Shown: positions 52,530 through 61,110, numbered from the stretch's first letter. The stretch: 64,000 nt of DNA from Cohnella xylanilytica (GCF_014212175.1 NZ_JACJVR010000087.1:27722-91721), one strand, 5' to 3'. Numbers and translations are program-made. The notes: generated by a model not told the origin, from the sequence alone.

Positions 52530-53246
52530 TTACTTCACATCCTTTCGTACGAACTCCGCCATGCCCAGCAGGAACACGACGATGCCGGTGCCCACGCCCA
52601 TGGCGACGGAATAGAGCGGCTCGCCCCACTCGTTGTTGAGCTGCGGCCATGTGTACGGCACCCAATCGGGGAACCGGCTTCCCGCGAACGTCGAGACGAT
52701 CATGCCCACGATGCCGACGGTGAGCGGGATCGCCTGGTTGGCCATCGTCACGGACAGCCACGATTGCAGCGCGATGAAGGGCATCGCCGCCAGATACGGA
52801 TAGAACACGGCCGACAGCAGCTCCCCGACGGGAAGCGACGAACCGAACCCGAGAGCGAATCCCAAGGCCACGGTGAAAAGAACCAGCAAGACGCAAGAGC
52901 AAAGAAGCAGGAAGGCCGTCAGCAGGAACTTGCCGGCGAACACATGGCGTTTGGTGACCGGCAGGGCCAGCGTCATTTTCCAGGCGTTCATCTGATGTTC
53001 GATTCCCGCGGCCATCGACGCGACGATCGCCAGCCCGATGAGCAGGGCGGGCAGCGCCAGGATCGATACGTTCTCGATGAGCCCTCCCCATGGGTCGGCG
53101 GCGTATTGCTTCATCAGATAGTCGTACCGCAGCCCGAAGTTGACGGCCTGCAGAGCGACGACGCCGAGGGGCCCGGCCACGACGAGCAGCCAGAGAAGCT
53201 TCTTGCGGATCTTCAGGAATTCGGAGGAGAGAACTCGCCCAATCAT
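52530..53246 (-). CDS. ABC-2 type permease A (BcrB/LanE-G-like)
   Basis: 238 residues, six TM helices, starting MIGRVLSSEFLKIRKKLLWLLVVAGPLG, closely similar in architecture to the following permease. Start ATG at 53246 with GGAGGGAA upstream, overlapping the ATPase stop (ATGA). Part of a LanFEG-like transporter. No lantibiotic biosynthetic genes are in the window, so it may give resistance to peptides made by others. Confidence 0.85.
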   Translation of the reverse strand: MIGRVLSSEFLKIRKKLLWLLVVAGPLGVVALQAVNFGLRYDYLMKQYAADPWGGLIENVSILALPALLIGLAIVASMAAGIEHQMNAWKMTLALPVTKRHVFAGKFLLTAFLLLCSCVLLVLFTVALGFALGFGSSLPVGELLSAVFYPYLAAMPFIALQSWLSVTMANQAIPLTVGIVGMIVSTFAGSRFPDWVPYTWPQLNNEWGEPLYSVAMGVGTGIVVFLLGMAEFVRKDVK

Positions 53247-54166
53247 AAGCTTCCCTCCGAACCGGTCATCTCGAGGAAGATGCTCTCCAGCGACGCCGTC
53301 TCCTCTTCCACCCGATAGACGAGATGGCTGTGTTCCACGAGCCGGGCGACGGCTTCGGCGACCGTCCGGTTGTCCGTGCGCGTCAGCGACAGCTTGCCAT
53401 GGTCCCAATCGGCCGGGAGGCCGCAGGAGAGCAGCAGCTTCCAGGCCGATTCGGGATCGCTGACGCCGAGACGGATCCGCCCCTTCGCCTGCTCGCGCAG
53501 CTGCTGGATGCCGTCCTGGTAGATGAGGCTCCCCTTGGAGATGATGCCGACCTGCGTCGCCATCTGCTCGACCTCGGACAGCAGGTGGCTCGAGATCAGT
53601 ATCGTGACTCCGCTCGACTGCGGCAGGCTCTTGATCAGTTCGCGGATCTCCTGAATGCCCGCGGGATCGAGCCCGTTCGTCGGTTCGTCCAGGATGAGCA
53701 GCTCCGGATTCCCCAGCAGCGCCGTCGCGATGCCGAGCCGCTGCTTCATGCCGAGCGAGAATCCTTTGACCGGCCGCTTCGCTTCCTTCGTCAGGCGCAC
53801 GATCGACAGCACCTCGTCGATGCGCGATCTCGGCACGCCCAGCAGGCGGCGCACCGCCTCCAGGTTCTCCGTCGCGGTCAGATGTCCGTAGTAGGACGGG
53901 TATTCGACGAGCGACCCGACCTTGCGCAGAATGGCGAGCCGCTCCTTGCGGATGTCCTTGCCGAACACGCGGATCGTCCCGCTCGTCGGCTTCGCCAGCC
54001 CGAGCAGCATGCGGATCGTCGTCGTCTTGCCCGCGCCGTTCGGCCCGAGGAAGCCGTATATATCCCCGCGGCTGATCTTCAGGTTCACCGCGTTCACGAC
54101 GGGCTTCCCGCCCAGTCTCTTCGTTAATCCATTCGTCTCCAGAATCAGCTCTTGATTAGCCGACAT
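53243..54166 (-). CDS. ABC transporter ATPase (BcrA/LanF-like)
   Basis: 307 residues. Walker A GPNGAGKTTT near residue 40, signature SLGMKQRLGIA, Walker B LLILDEPTNGLD, H-loop ILISSHLLSEVEQM, then a BcrA-type C-terminal extension. Start at ATG 54166 (AGAGGTG 6 bases upstream; ATG 54172 and 54187 are alternative in-frame starts). Drives the two permeases downstream in the same operon. Confidence 0.92.
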   Translation of the reverse strand: MSANQELILETNGLTKRLGGKPVVNAVNLKISRGDIYGFLGPNGAGKTTTIRMLLGLAKPTSGTIRVFGKDIRKERLAILRKVGSLVEYPSYYGHLTATENLEAVRRLLGVPRSRIDEVLSIVRLTKEAKRPVKGFSLGMKQRLGIATALLGNPELLILDEPTNGLDPAGIQEIRELIKSLPQSSGVTILISSHLLSEVEQMATQVGIISKGSLIYQDGIQQLREQAKGRIRLGVSDPESAWKLLLSCGLPADWDHGKLSLTRTDNRTVAEAVARLVEHSHLVYRVEEETASLESIFLEMTGSEGSL

Positions 54167-54250
54167 CTCCATCACCTCTGCCTTCATCTTAGAGGACGAA
54201 GGTTAAAGACGAGGGTGGGCGACGTTTAAGATTCGTTTAAAATTGGACGA

Positions 54251-55096
54251 TCAGGCCGGCCGGTTCCCCGAGGTGCGGCGGACGATCGCTCCGAGAATCG
54301 CGTCCCAATCGTTCGGATGCAGCTCGTGCCCTACGCCCTCCAGCGTCAGCAGCTCGGCGCCCGGAATGGCCTCCGCCAGGCGGACTCCATGCTCGTACGG
54401 GATAATCGGGTCCTCCGTGCCGTGAATGACGAGGGCTGGAGCGGCGATCTCGGCCGTCCTCGACAAGTATTCGAAGCCTCCCGTCACGAGGCCGTGGTTG
54501 TTCATGCTGGCCGGGTTGCGGGCGCGGTCCCACTCCAGCTCGGCCAGACGGCGGATGTTGTCGTCGAACGGGTTTTTGGAGCCGGCGAGCACGTCCCACT
54601 TGCCCACGTTAAAAGCGAGCACCGCCTCCTTGTCCGTCCAATCGATCTCTCCCGCGTTGGAGAAGTAGTCGACAACCTTCTGTTCCATCGGAGGAAGGTC
54701 CGGCGCGAAGTTGGAAGAGGAGATCAGCGTGACGCTCCGCACCCGGCCGGGATGGCGCAAAGCCGCCATCTGCGTCAGCATGCCGCCCATCGAGATGCCG
54801 ACGAAGTGCGCCTGTCCGATGCCGTAGGCATCGAGGACGCGGATCGCGTCGTCGGCCATGTCCACGAAGGTATAGCCCGGCTGGCCGGGTTCGTAGACGG
54901 TGGAGCGCCCGGTGTCGCGGTTGTCGTAGCGGATGACGAATCGTCCCGCCTCGGCCAGCCGCCGGCAGAAGTCTTCCTCCCACCAGACCATGGACGACTG
55001 GGCGCCCATGACGAGCAGCACGGCCGGGTCGGCCGGCTGGCCGAAGCTCTCGGCGCATAGTTCGATTCCGTCTATTTGGATGAGTCTTTCGCTCAT
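54251..55096 (-). CDS. Alpha/beta-hydrolase
   Basis: 281 residues, alpha/beta hydrolase fold. The nucleophile S102 lies in the elbow GISMGG. The oxyanion region is near VMGAQSSMVWW. Asp and His of the triad are likely in HGTEDPIIP and EGVGHELHP. It resembles esterases of the RdmC/aclacinomycin methylesterase group, but substrate is unknown. ATG 55096 follows GGGAGGAA. It is preceded by an unusually long leader (about 480 bases from the promoter at 55582-55611) with a terminator and repeats. Confidence 0.88.
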   Translation of the reverse strand: MSERLIQIDGIELCAESFGQPADPAVLLVMGAQSSMVWWEEDFCRRLAEAGRFVIRYDNRDTGRSTVYEPGQPGYTFVDMADDAIRVLDAYGIGQAHFVGISMGGMLTQMAALRHPGRVRSVTLISSSNFAPDLPPMEQKVVDYFSNAGEIDWTDKEAVLAFNVGKWDVLAGSKNPFDDNIRRLAELEWDRARNPASMNNHGLVTGGFEYLSRTAEIAAPALVIHGTEDPIIPYEHGVRLAEAIPGAELLTLEGVGHELHPNDWDAILGAIVRRTSGNRPA

Positions 55097-55136
55097 GGAT
55101 GATTCCTCCCGTTTTTGCGATGATTTAGGTTGGCAG

Positions 55137-55254
55137 CCGGAGAGCGCGCTACAAGCGGAAAAAACCGTCTTGTTGGGCACGCGCACGGCACTTGGGGCCG
55201 CAACAAGCGGAAAAAACCGTCTTGTTGGGCGCGTACCCGGCACAGCGCTCTCCG
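55137..55254. repeat. Repeat-rich leader: inverted repeat enclosing two direct repeats
   Basis: Outer arms CCGGAGAGCGC (55137-55147) and GCGCTCTCCGG (55244-55254) are perfect complements. Inside are two copies of ACAAGCGGAAAAAACCGTCTTGTTGGGC at 55151 and 55203, 52 bases apart. Each copy is itself a near-palindrome around A6/T6. Together they can form a branched RNA structure in the leader of the alpha/beta-hydrolase gene. Confidence 0.75.
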
Positions 55255-55260
55255 GGCAAA

Positions 55261-55290
55261 ACAAAAAACACAGGCCGGCTGCCTGTGTCT
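55261..55290 (-). terminator. Leader terminator (attenuator candidate) upstream of the hydrolase gene
   Basis: On the minus strand the stem ACACAGG / CCTGTGT is followed by a TTTTTTGTTTT tract, a classical intrinsic terminator. It lies between the promoter at 55582 and the hydrolase start at 55096, so transcripts must pass it. Confidence 0.7.
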
Positions 55291-55581
55291 GCGCGATCGA
55301 GAAGAGAAGCGGGAAGAAGAGGGCGGCGGTCCATGCAAGTGGGAGCGTTAGTCCCATGCGAGAGGGGGCGTGAGCGCATGTCTCCTAACGAGCATACGAA
55401 TTCCACGTCCGACCGCGGCGCGTTCTATTCTTCCATGCGGGTTACCTGTGCGGCAAACCATTCTTCGATCGCGTAGCACGACAAGCAAGCCGTCAATGAC
55501 AGCCGCTACGTTCCATGTGCCCAACCAGCGTCGAAAAATTAGTTTGCCACACGCAACCCTCCGTTCTTGTAAGTTGAGTCG

Positions 55582-55611
55582 ATCCTAGCACGACTCTTAA
55601 TCTCCTGTCAA
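55582..55611 (-). promoter_or_regulatory. Minus-strand promoter with overlapping operator-like palindrome
   Basis: TTGACA (55606-55611) and TAGGAT (55582-55587) separated by 18 bp. A perfect inverted repeat GAGTCG-9 nt-CGACTC (55576-55596) covers the -10, a probable repressor site. It directs transcription toward the alpha/beta-hydrolase. No convincing gene is seen between 55097 and 55652; an 18-19-codon GTG-started frame with a CGGAGGG site near 55550 could be a leader peptide. Confidence 0.65.
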
Positions 55612-55652
55612 CTGTTGGCAAACCGAGACAAACCCCCCGCAAACCTCCCGCC

Positions 55653-57029
55653 TCACTCCGGCAGGATGAACACGACCGTCCCCTCGGGCCCGCTCCGCAC
55701 GTCCGATCGCAGCTTCATGTCCTTCAGCATCAGCGCGGCGATGGACAGGCCGATGCCGGCGCCCTTCTCGTCGGACTCCCCGGTCATGCCCGGCCCGCGG
55801 TCCGCGATCGCGATGCTTCCGCCGCCTCGGTCCGACACGATCATGCCGACGTAGCGGCCGCTCTTCGCATGGCGAAGCACGTTCTGCAAGTAGTTGTCGA
55901 GCACGCGCTCCAGCCACTGCGGATCGATCTCCCAATAGACGGACGACTCCGGGAGATCCAGGTCGATCTCGAAGCCCGCCTGCTCGAACGCCGGATACCA
56001 GCCCGCGAGATGCGTCCGGACCATGCGCACGATGTCGATCCGCTGCGGATGGTACGGGTATTTGCCGGAAGAGAGCAGCGTGAAGGAGAAAAGGTTGTCG
56101 ATAAGCCGGCCGAGAGAATCGATCTTGCGGTCGATCAGACCGAGCGACTCCTTCGCCTTGTCGCTCAGAGGCTCCTGCCGGAGGCTGAACGCGTGGCCGC
56201 GGATCGCCGTCAGCGGCGTCCTCAGGTCGTGCGACAGCTTCGCGACCAGATCCCGGCGCAGCGCCTCTTCTTCGGCCTCGCGCTCGCGGCTTCTCTCCAA
56301 CTGGCGGATCATATCGTTGAACGACCGCTCCAGCCGGCCGATCTCGTCCGTGCGGGTGACGGCCACCGGCTGCGGAATGCCGCTCTCCGAAGGCGCTGTC
56401 ATGGCCCCTTCCAGCCGGACGAGCCGCTTGCGGATCCGGTAGAAGAACAGCAGCGACACGAACAGGAACAGCCCGAGAATGAGCAGAATGCCGGACACGA
56501 GGATGGTTCCGTACCGGGCGCCGATTCCCGTTCCCGAGCTTCCCATCTCGCTCCGAGGGACCTGGAAGGCCATGAACCCGCTTTTCACGCTTCCCCCGAT
56601 GAAGGCGATGGTCGTGAAGACGTTCCCGTTCACGGCATTCTTCATGTAGGCGACCGTGTAAGACGCATCCCACTTGGCCGGGAGATGCGGGTTGTCCGGC
56701 AGGGCGAGCCGCAGCGTTCCGCCGCCGTCGACCCAGAACATGCGGGCCTTCCCGTATTGGCTCCGGATTCGCTTAAGCGCCGCGTTCACGTCCTCCGGCG
56801 AAGCCCCTTTCAGCCGGGCGGCTTCCTGGTGCCACATTTTCTCCAGACGGGACGCGCTCTGATAGGGGTTCGACGGGCCGGGATTCGCGATCGGTCCGGA
56901 CGAGAGGGACAAGATGACGGCCACCAACGGAAAAGCGAAGGGAATGAGCACGATCGCCGACAGGACGATGAGCAGGTACTTGGACATCAAGGAGCTTCGC
57001 AGGTTGAACAGCCCTTTGCCCCTTCTCAT
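55653..57029 (-). CDS. OmpR-class sensor histidine kinase
   Basis: 458 residues, start ATG 57029 overlapping the regulator stop (ATGA). TM1 is at about 17-40 (LLIVLSAIVLIPFAFPLVAVI), an extracellular sensor of about 135 residues follows, then TM2 at about 180-203, HAMP, a HisKA domain with H267 in KLSHDLRTPLTA, and an HATPase domain ending in SGPEGTVVFILPE. A standard two-component sensor; its stimulus is unknown. A link to the adjacent BcrA-like transporter operon is possible but not shown by sequence. Confidence 0.93.
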   Translation of the reverse strand: MRRGKGLFNLRSSLMSKYLLIVLSAIVLIPFAFPLVAVILSLSSGPIANPGPSNPYQSASRLEKMWHQEAARLKGASPEDVNAALKRIRSQYGKARMFWVDGGGTLRLALPDNPHLPAKWDASYTVAYMKNAVNGNVFTTIAFIGGSVKSGFMAFQVPRSEMGSSGTGIGARYGTILVSGILLILGLFLFVSLLFFYRIRKRLVRLEGAMTAPSESGIPQPVAVTRTDEIGRLERSFNDMIRQLERSREREAEEEALRRDLVAKLSHDLRTPLTAIRGHAFSLRQEPLSDKAKESLGLIDRKIDSLGRLIDNLFSFTLLSSGKYPYHPQRIDIVRMVRTHLAGWYPAFEQAGFEIDLDLPESSVYWEIDPQWLERVLDNYLQNVLRHAKSGRYVGMIVSDRGGGSIAIADRGPGMTGESDEKGAGIGLSIAALMLKDMKLRSDVRSGPEGTVVFILPE

Positions 57030-57700
57030 TTGCGCACCCTGTACCCGATGCCCCGGATCGTCTCGATGATCTGCGGATTGCCCGGGTCCAGCTCGATCTT
57101 CTCCCGCAGATAGCGAATGTGGACGTTGACCGTCTTGTCGCCTTCCAGATACGGTTCTCCCCAGACCGCCTCGTAGATCTGCTCTTTGGTCAGGACAAGG
57201 CCCCGGTTGCGTAGAAAATAGAGCAAAATCTGAAGCTGCTTCGGAGTCATCGGAATCTCTTCGCCCGTTCGGCTGTCGATGACCGTATGCAGCTCCGGCT
57301 TGACGATCAGATGGCCGCATTCGATCTCCCGCTCTTCCGGAACGCCGTATCGCCGCTGCAGAACGTCCAGCCGCGCGGCCAGCTCGTCCGGATGGAACGG
57401 CTTCGTCAAGTAGTCGTCCGCGAACCGGAGCCCCTGCAGCTTGTCGTCGACCGCCGTCCGCGCCGACAGCATGAGAATCGGCACGCCGGGAGCCTCCTTC
57501 TTGAGCCGCTGGCCGACCGTGAATCCGTCCAGCCCCGGAAGCATCACGTCGAGCACGACGAGATCCGCATCGGCCGCCCATTCGGCGGCGCCGTCTCCGG
57601 ACTTGAGCCAGATCACCTCGTAGCCCCGGCTCTCCAGATCCTCCTTGACCCAGCCGCCGATGTCGGCGTCGTCTTCGATATATAGAATTCGCTTCGCCAT
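57026..57700 (-). CDS. OmpR-family response regulator
   Basis: 224 residues. Receiver with D10/D11, phospho-acceptor D51 in VVLDVMLPGLDG and lysine in YLTKPF. C-terminal winged helix (EIPMTPKQLQILLYFLRNRGLVLTKEQIYEAVWG, then TVNVHIRYLREKI and IRGIGYRVRK). First gene of a two-gene operon with the kinase. No direct target site was recognised. Confidence 0.95.
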   Translation of the reverse strand: MAKRILYIEDDADIGGWVKEDLESRGYEVIWLKSGDGAAEWAADADLVVLDVMLPGLDGFTVGQRLKKEAPGVPILMLSARTAVDDKLQGLRFADDYLTKPFHPDELAARLDVLQRRYGVPEEREIECGHLIVKPELHTVIDSRTGEEIPMTPKQLQILLYFLRNRGLVLTKEQIYEAVWGEPYLEGDKTVNVHIRYLREKIELDPGNPQIIETIRGIGYRVRK

Positions 57701-57845
57701 GCGCGATCGACCTCGATTCCGCCCTGATTATCCCCTTATGATAGCGGAGCGATTCGGGGGAGGGAAGTTAATTTTCGGTTAAAAACCGGGGAGGAGCCCG
57801 ACTCGCCAAATGCCATAAGAACAGAACAAAATCCGGAATCGTGCA

Positions 57846-57868
57846 GGTGAAAGCGATTCACCTATAAT
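57846..57868 (+). promoter_or_regulatory. Palindromic operator abutting the -10 of the isomerase gene
   Basis: Perfect inverted repeat GGTGAA-AGCGA-TTCACC (57846-57862) directly followed by -10 TATAAT (57863-57868). Resembles a LacI-family site (CG in the centre) and is compatible with, but not identical to, a cre site. Confidence 0.5.
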
Positions 57869-57973
57869 AAGGATGTATTCGCGCGGGAAGCGGGAGGACC
57901 GAAGCCGATTGGAGGCCGATGCCCTCGTCCGCCGCCGACGCGCTCCAATTCGGATAAGGTGGTGCACGAATTC

Positions 57974-58735
57974 ATGGCCAAACCTCAAGTAGGCATTCAA
58001 TTGTATTCGGTACGGGATCTCTGCCAGGAAGATTACCTGGGCACGATCCGGCAGATCGCCGAGATCGGCTATCGCAACGTGGAGCTGGCCGGCTACTACG
58101 GCGTCTCCGCCCGCGACCTGAAGGCGGCCCTGGCCGACGCCGGGCTGAACGCGCCTTCGGCGCACATCGGCCTCAACTACCAGGAGCCGATCGCCGACCA
58201 GGTGAAGCGGCAGCTGGAATACGCCCAAGAGCTCGGGCTGAAGCGCTACATCGTACCGTTCTACCCGCTGGGCGACAACCCGACGGAAGACGACGTGGCG
58301 AAGATGGCGTCCGTCCTCGAGGAAGCGGCTCGCATCGTCACCGAAGGCGGCCTGTCGTTCGGCTACCATAACCATGCGTTCGAATTCCGGAAGGTGAACG
58401 GAACCCCGGCGATCGACCTGCTTCTGCAGCGCGTGCCCGCCGACCTGCTGTTCGCGGAGTTCGACCTCGGCTGGGTGAAGGTCGGCGGCGAGGATCCGGC
58501 GGCTTACGTGAAGAAGTACGCGGGCCGGGTGCCGGTCGTTCACGCCAAGGACTTCAAGGCCGACGGCGCCGACACCGAGATCGGCCGCGGCACGGTCGAC
58601 TGGGATTCCGCGCTGGCCGCTTGCGAAGAGACGGGCGTGGAATACGTCATCATCGAGCAGGAGCGCTACGACGTGTCTTCGCTCGAGAGCGCGAAGCTCA
58701 ACTACGCGTGGTTCAAGGAGCGCGGCTGGATCTAA
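57974..58735 (+). CDS. Sugar phosphate isomerase/epimerase (xylose-isomerase-like TIM barrel)
   Basis: 253 residues. Family pattern VGIQLYSVRD at the start, AEIGYRNVELAGYYG, GYHNHAFEFRKVNG, FAEFDLGWVKVGG, and VVHAKDFKADG, the metal-binding residues of the IolE/TIM-barrel AP-endonuclease-like superfamily. ATG 57974 is chosen because AAGGTGGTG (57956-57964) precedes it. It stands alone, so its sugar is unknown; inositol or sugar-lactone metabolism is typical for relatives. Confidence 0.88.
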   Translation: MAKPQVGIQLYSVRDLCQEDYLGTIRQIAEIGYRNVELAGYYGVSARDLKAALADAGLNAPSAHIGLNYQEPIADQVKRQLEYAQELGLKRYIVPFYPLGDNPTEDDVAKMASVLEEAARIVTEGGLSFGYHNHAFEFRKVNGTPAIDLLLQRVPADLLFAEFDLGWVKVGGEDPAAYVKKYAGRVPVVHAKDFKADGADTEIGRGTVDWDSALAACEETGVEYVIIEQERYDVSSLESAKLNYAWFKERGWI

Positions 58736-58759
58736 GATTTGGCTCGAGAGCATACAGAG

Positions 58760-58807
58760 AGCAGTCCCGAGGAGGCGTGGCGCCTTCTGGCGGGACTGCT
58801 TTTTTTT
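58760..58807. terminator. Terminator of the isomerase gene
   Basis: Stem AGCAGTCCCG / CGGGACTGCT (58760-58769, 58791-58800), 21-nt loop, T7 tail. Reads into the stop end of the convergent MFS gene. Confidence 0.88.
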
Positions 58808-59996
58808 AGTGCTGCGTTGCGGATTGGGGGCCGGAGCGGGCGGCGTCGCGCCCGAAGACGCCGCCGAGCCGGAACGTGACGAGCGAGAGAACGATGCAGA
58901 CGGCCGCGAACAGGCCGATCGAGACGTAGCCGCCGAGCTGGACGTACAGCAGGCCCGCCAGCCAAGCGCCGAGCGTATTGGCGGCGTTCATCGTCGAGTT
59001 GGCGAGGCTGGAGATCGTCCCCCGGATGGAGGCGTTCAGCGACGTGAGCGCGCCCATGACGAGAGGGAAGACGACGCCGAGCGCCGCGAAAATCGCCAGG
59101 TATACGGCCGTCACCGCGGGCAGCGCGGTCAGATGGGGCAGGATCGCGTACAGCGCCGCGACGAACGTCATGCCCGCCGCGACCGCGCCTTTGTTGCCGA
59201 GCTTGCGGGCCGCATAGGCGCTGACCGTGCTTCCGAGCAGGTTGCCGAGACCGAGGAAAACCATGACGACGCCGATCTGCCCGACCGGAAGCTCGAACCT
59301 GTCGGCCATCCACTTGCCGACGAAGGCGAATGCGGTGCCGCCGCCGAGGTGCAGCAGCAGATAGGCGAAGAATCCGCTGCGGGCTTTGCCGCTCGTCGCG
59401 AGCGGAACGTACCGGCCCAGAATGGACGTGCGCTCGCCGGCTCGCAAGCTTGGCTTCATGTCGGGAAGCATGGCGTAAGCGCCGATGGCGAGCAGCAAGG
59501 ACACGGCTCCGACCGACCAGAACGGGACGGACCAGTGAGCGGCCGCGAGCCCGCTGCCGATCGGCACGCCGAGCGCCTGGGAAGCGGCCAGCCCCGCGTA
59601 GGCGAGCCCCATCGCTTTGGCCGCCCGCGGCCCCGGCAGGACGGCCGGAATCGACGCCCACACCTGCGGAGCGGTGAAGGCCGCGCTCACCCCGGCGAGG
59701 AGGCGGAACAGGCACATCGACCAGAAGTCCCAGGCGAAGCCGCACAGCGCGGTCGAGACGGAGAAGCCGAGCAGTCCGCCGAGCAGAACCGTTCTCCGGT
59801 TCCAGCCGTCGGACAAGGGGCCGGCGATCAGCGCGAAGACGGCGGAGCCGAGCGTGTAGGCGCCGAGCATCCAGCCCGCGATGCCGGTCGGCACGCCGAA
59901 CTCGGCCTGCAGAGTCGGAAGCAGCGGCGAGATGAGGAAGGTATCGGTTCCGATCATGAACATGATCAGGAAGAACAGAACGCTATATTTTCGCAT
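58806..59996 (-). CDS. MFS transporter (DHA1-like drug/sugar efflux)
   Basis: 396 residues, twelve predicted TM helices. N-terminal SVLFFLIMFMIGTDTFLISPLLPTL, conserved loop 2-3 motif LIAGPLSDGWNRRTVLLGG and MCLFRLLAGVSAAFTAP (motif C/5-like). Probably a proton-driven exporter. It is transcribed divergently from a WYL-domain regulator, sharing a 113-base control region with a palindrome, so it is likely the regulator's target. GGAGGGC lies 6 bases upstream of ATG 59996. Confidence 0.92.
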   Translation of the reverse strand: MRKYSVLFFLIMFMIGTDTFLISPLLPTLQAEFGVPTGIAGWMLGAYTLGSAVFALIAGPLSDGWNRRTVLLGGLLGFSVSTALCGFAWDFWSMCLFRLLAGVSAAFTAPQVWASIPAVLPGPRAAKAMGLAYAGLAASQALGVPIGSGLAAAHWSVPFWSVGAVSLLLAIGAYAMLPDMKPSLRAGERTSILGRYVPLATSGKARSGFFAYLLLHLGGGTAFAFVGKWMADRFELPVGQIGVVMVFLGLGNLLGSTVSAYAARKLGNKGAVAAGMTFVAALYAILPHLTALPAVTAVYLAIFAALGVVFPLVMGALTSLNASIRGTISSLANSTMNAANTLGAWLAGLLYVQLGGYVSIGLFAAVCIVLSLVTFRLGGVFGRDAARSGPQSATQH

Positions 59997-60046
59997 CGAT
60001 GGAGCCCTCCAATGAATTCAAGTTGCTTGCGAAACCTATCGTAAGG

Positions 60047-60069
60047 CATAATGGTGACAAAACCTGTCA
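60047..60069 (+). promoter_or_regulatory. Promoter -10 and operator palindrome upstream of the WYL regulator
   Basis: CATAAT (60047-60052) as -10 with a weak -35 (TTGCTT at 60023), and a perfect inverted repeat TGACA-AAACC-TGTCA at 60055-60069 just downstream. A likely auto-repression site also able to control the divergent MFS gene. Confidence 0.5.
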
Positions 60070-60109
60070 TGAACTTCGCGGCACAACGAGAAAAAAGGAG
60101 CGGATCGGG

Positions 60110-61069
60110 ATGCCCAAGTCGAAGCGGCTGATGGAGCTGATGATGACCGTCAACCGGAAGCGAAGGTTCAAGGTCCAGGAGCTGGCCGACGAATTCGGCG
60201 TGTCGAAGCGCACGATTCTGAGGGATCTGCAGGAGCTGAGCGAGCTCGGGGTGCCGCTCTATTCGGAAGTGGGGCCGCATGGGGGCTACCAGGTGGTCCG
60301 GGAGCGGGTGCTGCCTCCGATCGCGTTCACGGAGGAAGAGGCGGTGGCGATGTTTTTCGCGGTGCATGCGCTGCGCCACTATTCCTCGCTGCCGTTCGAA
60401 GCGGAGTCCGCCTCGGCGCTCCAGAAGTTCTACCTCCACATGCCGGGGGACGTTCGGGACCGGATCGACCGGATGAAGGACCGGGTCGACTTCGTCACGC
60501 CGACCCGCCGCGGCGACGCGCCCTGCCTGGCCGTTCTGCTGGACGCGGCCGTCAACCGGAAGGTGCTCTCCGTCGAATACGAATCGAAGGAGCAGGGGGC
60601 GAAGCGGCGCCGAATCCAGCCGGTCTGCATCTATGCCAACAACGGGCTCTGGTATTGCACGGCTTACTGCTTCCTGCGCGAAGGCTACCGGGTGTTCCGC
60701 TGCGACCGGATTCGCGATGCGGCGTTCGATGAAGAGACCGAGCCGCTCGACCTCGGGGACGTCCGCTTGAGCCGCCGGGACGCCGCCGAGCCGAGGGAGC
60801 CCGTCCGCCTCCGGGCCGAGCTGACCCGCGCCGGCGTCCAGCGCTGCGAAGCCGAGCTGTGGCTCTCGAAGCTGCTGCAAGTGCGCGAAGACGGAAGCGG
60901 CTCGATCGACGGGGACGTGCCGCGGGGGGACCTTCCTTTTTTCGCCGAGTTCTTCGTCGGTCTCGGGAGGGAAGCGACCGCTCGCGAGCCGGTCGAACTG
61001 CTGCAAGCGATCCGCGCCGAGCTGGCGGCGTTGACGGCCAAGTATCGCGAGATTGGCGGGACGGACTGA
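60110..61069 (+). CDS. YafY-type transcriptional regulator (HTH + WYL domain)
   Basis: 319 residues. An N-terminal DeoR-like helix-turn-helix (KRRFKVQELADEFGVSKRTILRDLQEL) is followed by a WYL domain with the GLWYCTAYCFLREGYRVFRCDRIRDA pattern around residues 180-205. ATG 60110 with AAGGAG 9 bases upstream; the frame is open to 59999. Probably represses the divergent MFS exporter and itself. Ligand unknown. Confidence 0.9.
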   Translation: MPKSKRLMELMMTVNRKRRFKVQELADEFGVSKRTILRDLQELSELGVPLYSEVGPHGGYQVVRERVLPPIAFTEEEAVAMFFAVHALRHYSSLPFEAESASALQKFYLHMPGDVRDRIDRMKDRVDFVTPTRRGDAPCLAVLLDAAVNRKVLSVEYESKEQGAKRRRIQPVCIYANNGLWYCTAYCFLREGYRVFRCDRIRDAAFDEETEPLDLGDVRLSRRDAAEPREPVRLRAELTRAGVQRCEAELWLSKLLQVREDGSGSIDGDVPRGDLPFFAEFFVGLGREATAREPVELLQAIRAELAALTAKYREIGGTD

Positions 61070-61110
61070 GGAGCAATAACGGCCCTTCGCAAGCTTGACC
61101 GAACCAGTGG

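Noticed and set aside
51795..54166. Exporter and immunity system for the Cys-rich peptide
   Set aside because: It is over 20 kb away in a different transcription unit, with the peptide island already encoding its own exporter. No direct sequence link.
55097..55380. N-terminal extension of the alpha/beta-hydrolase to about 368 residues
   Set aside because: The extra codons come from repeat DNA and a terminator hairpin. A proper ribosome site (GGGAGGAA) precedes ATG 55096.
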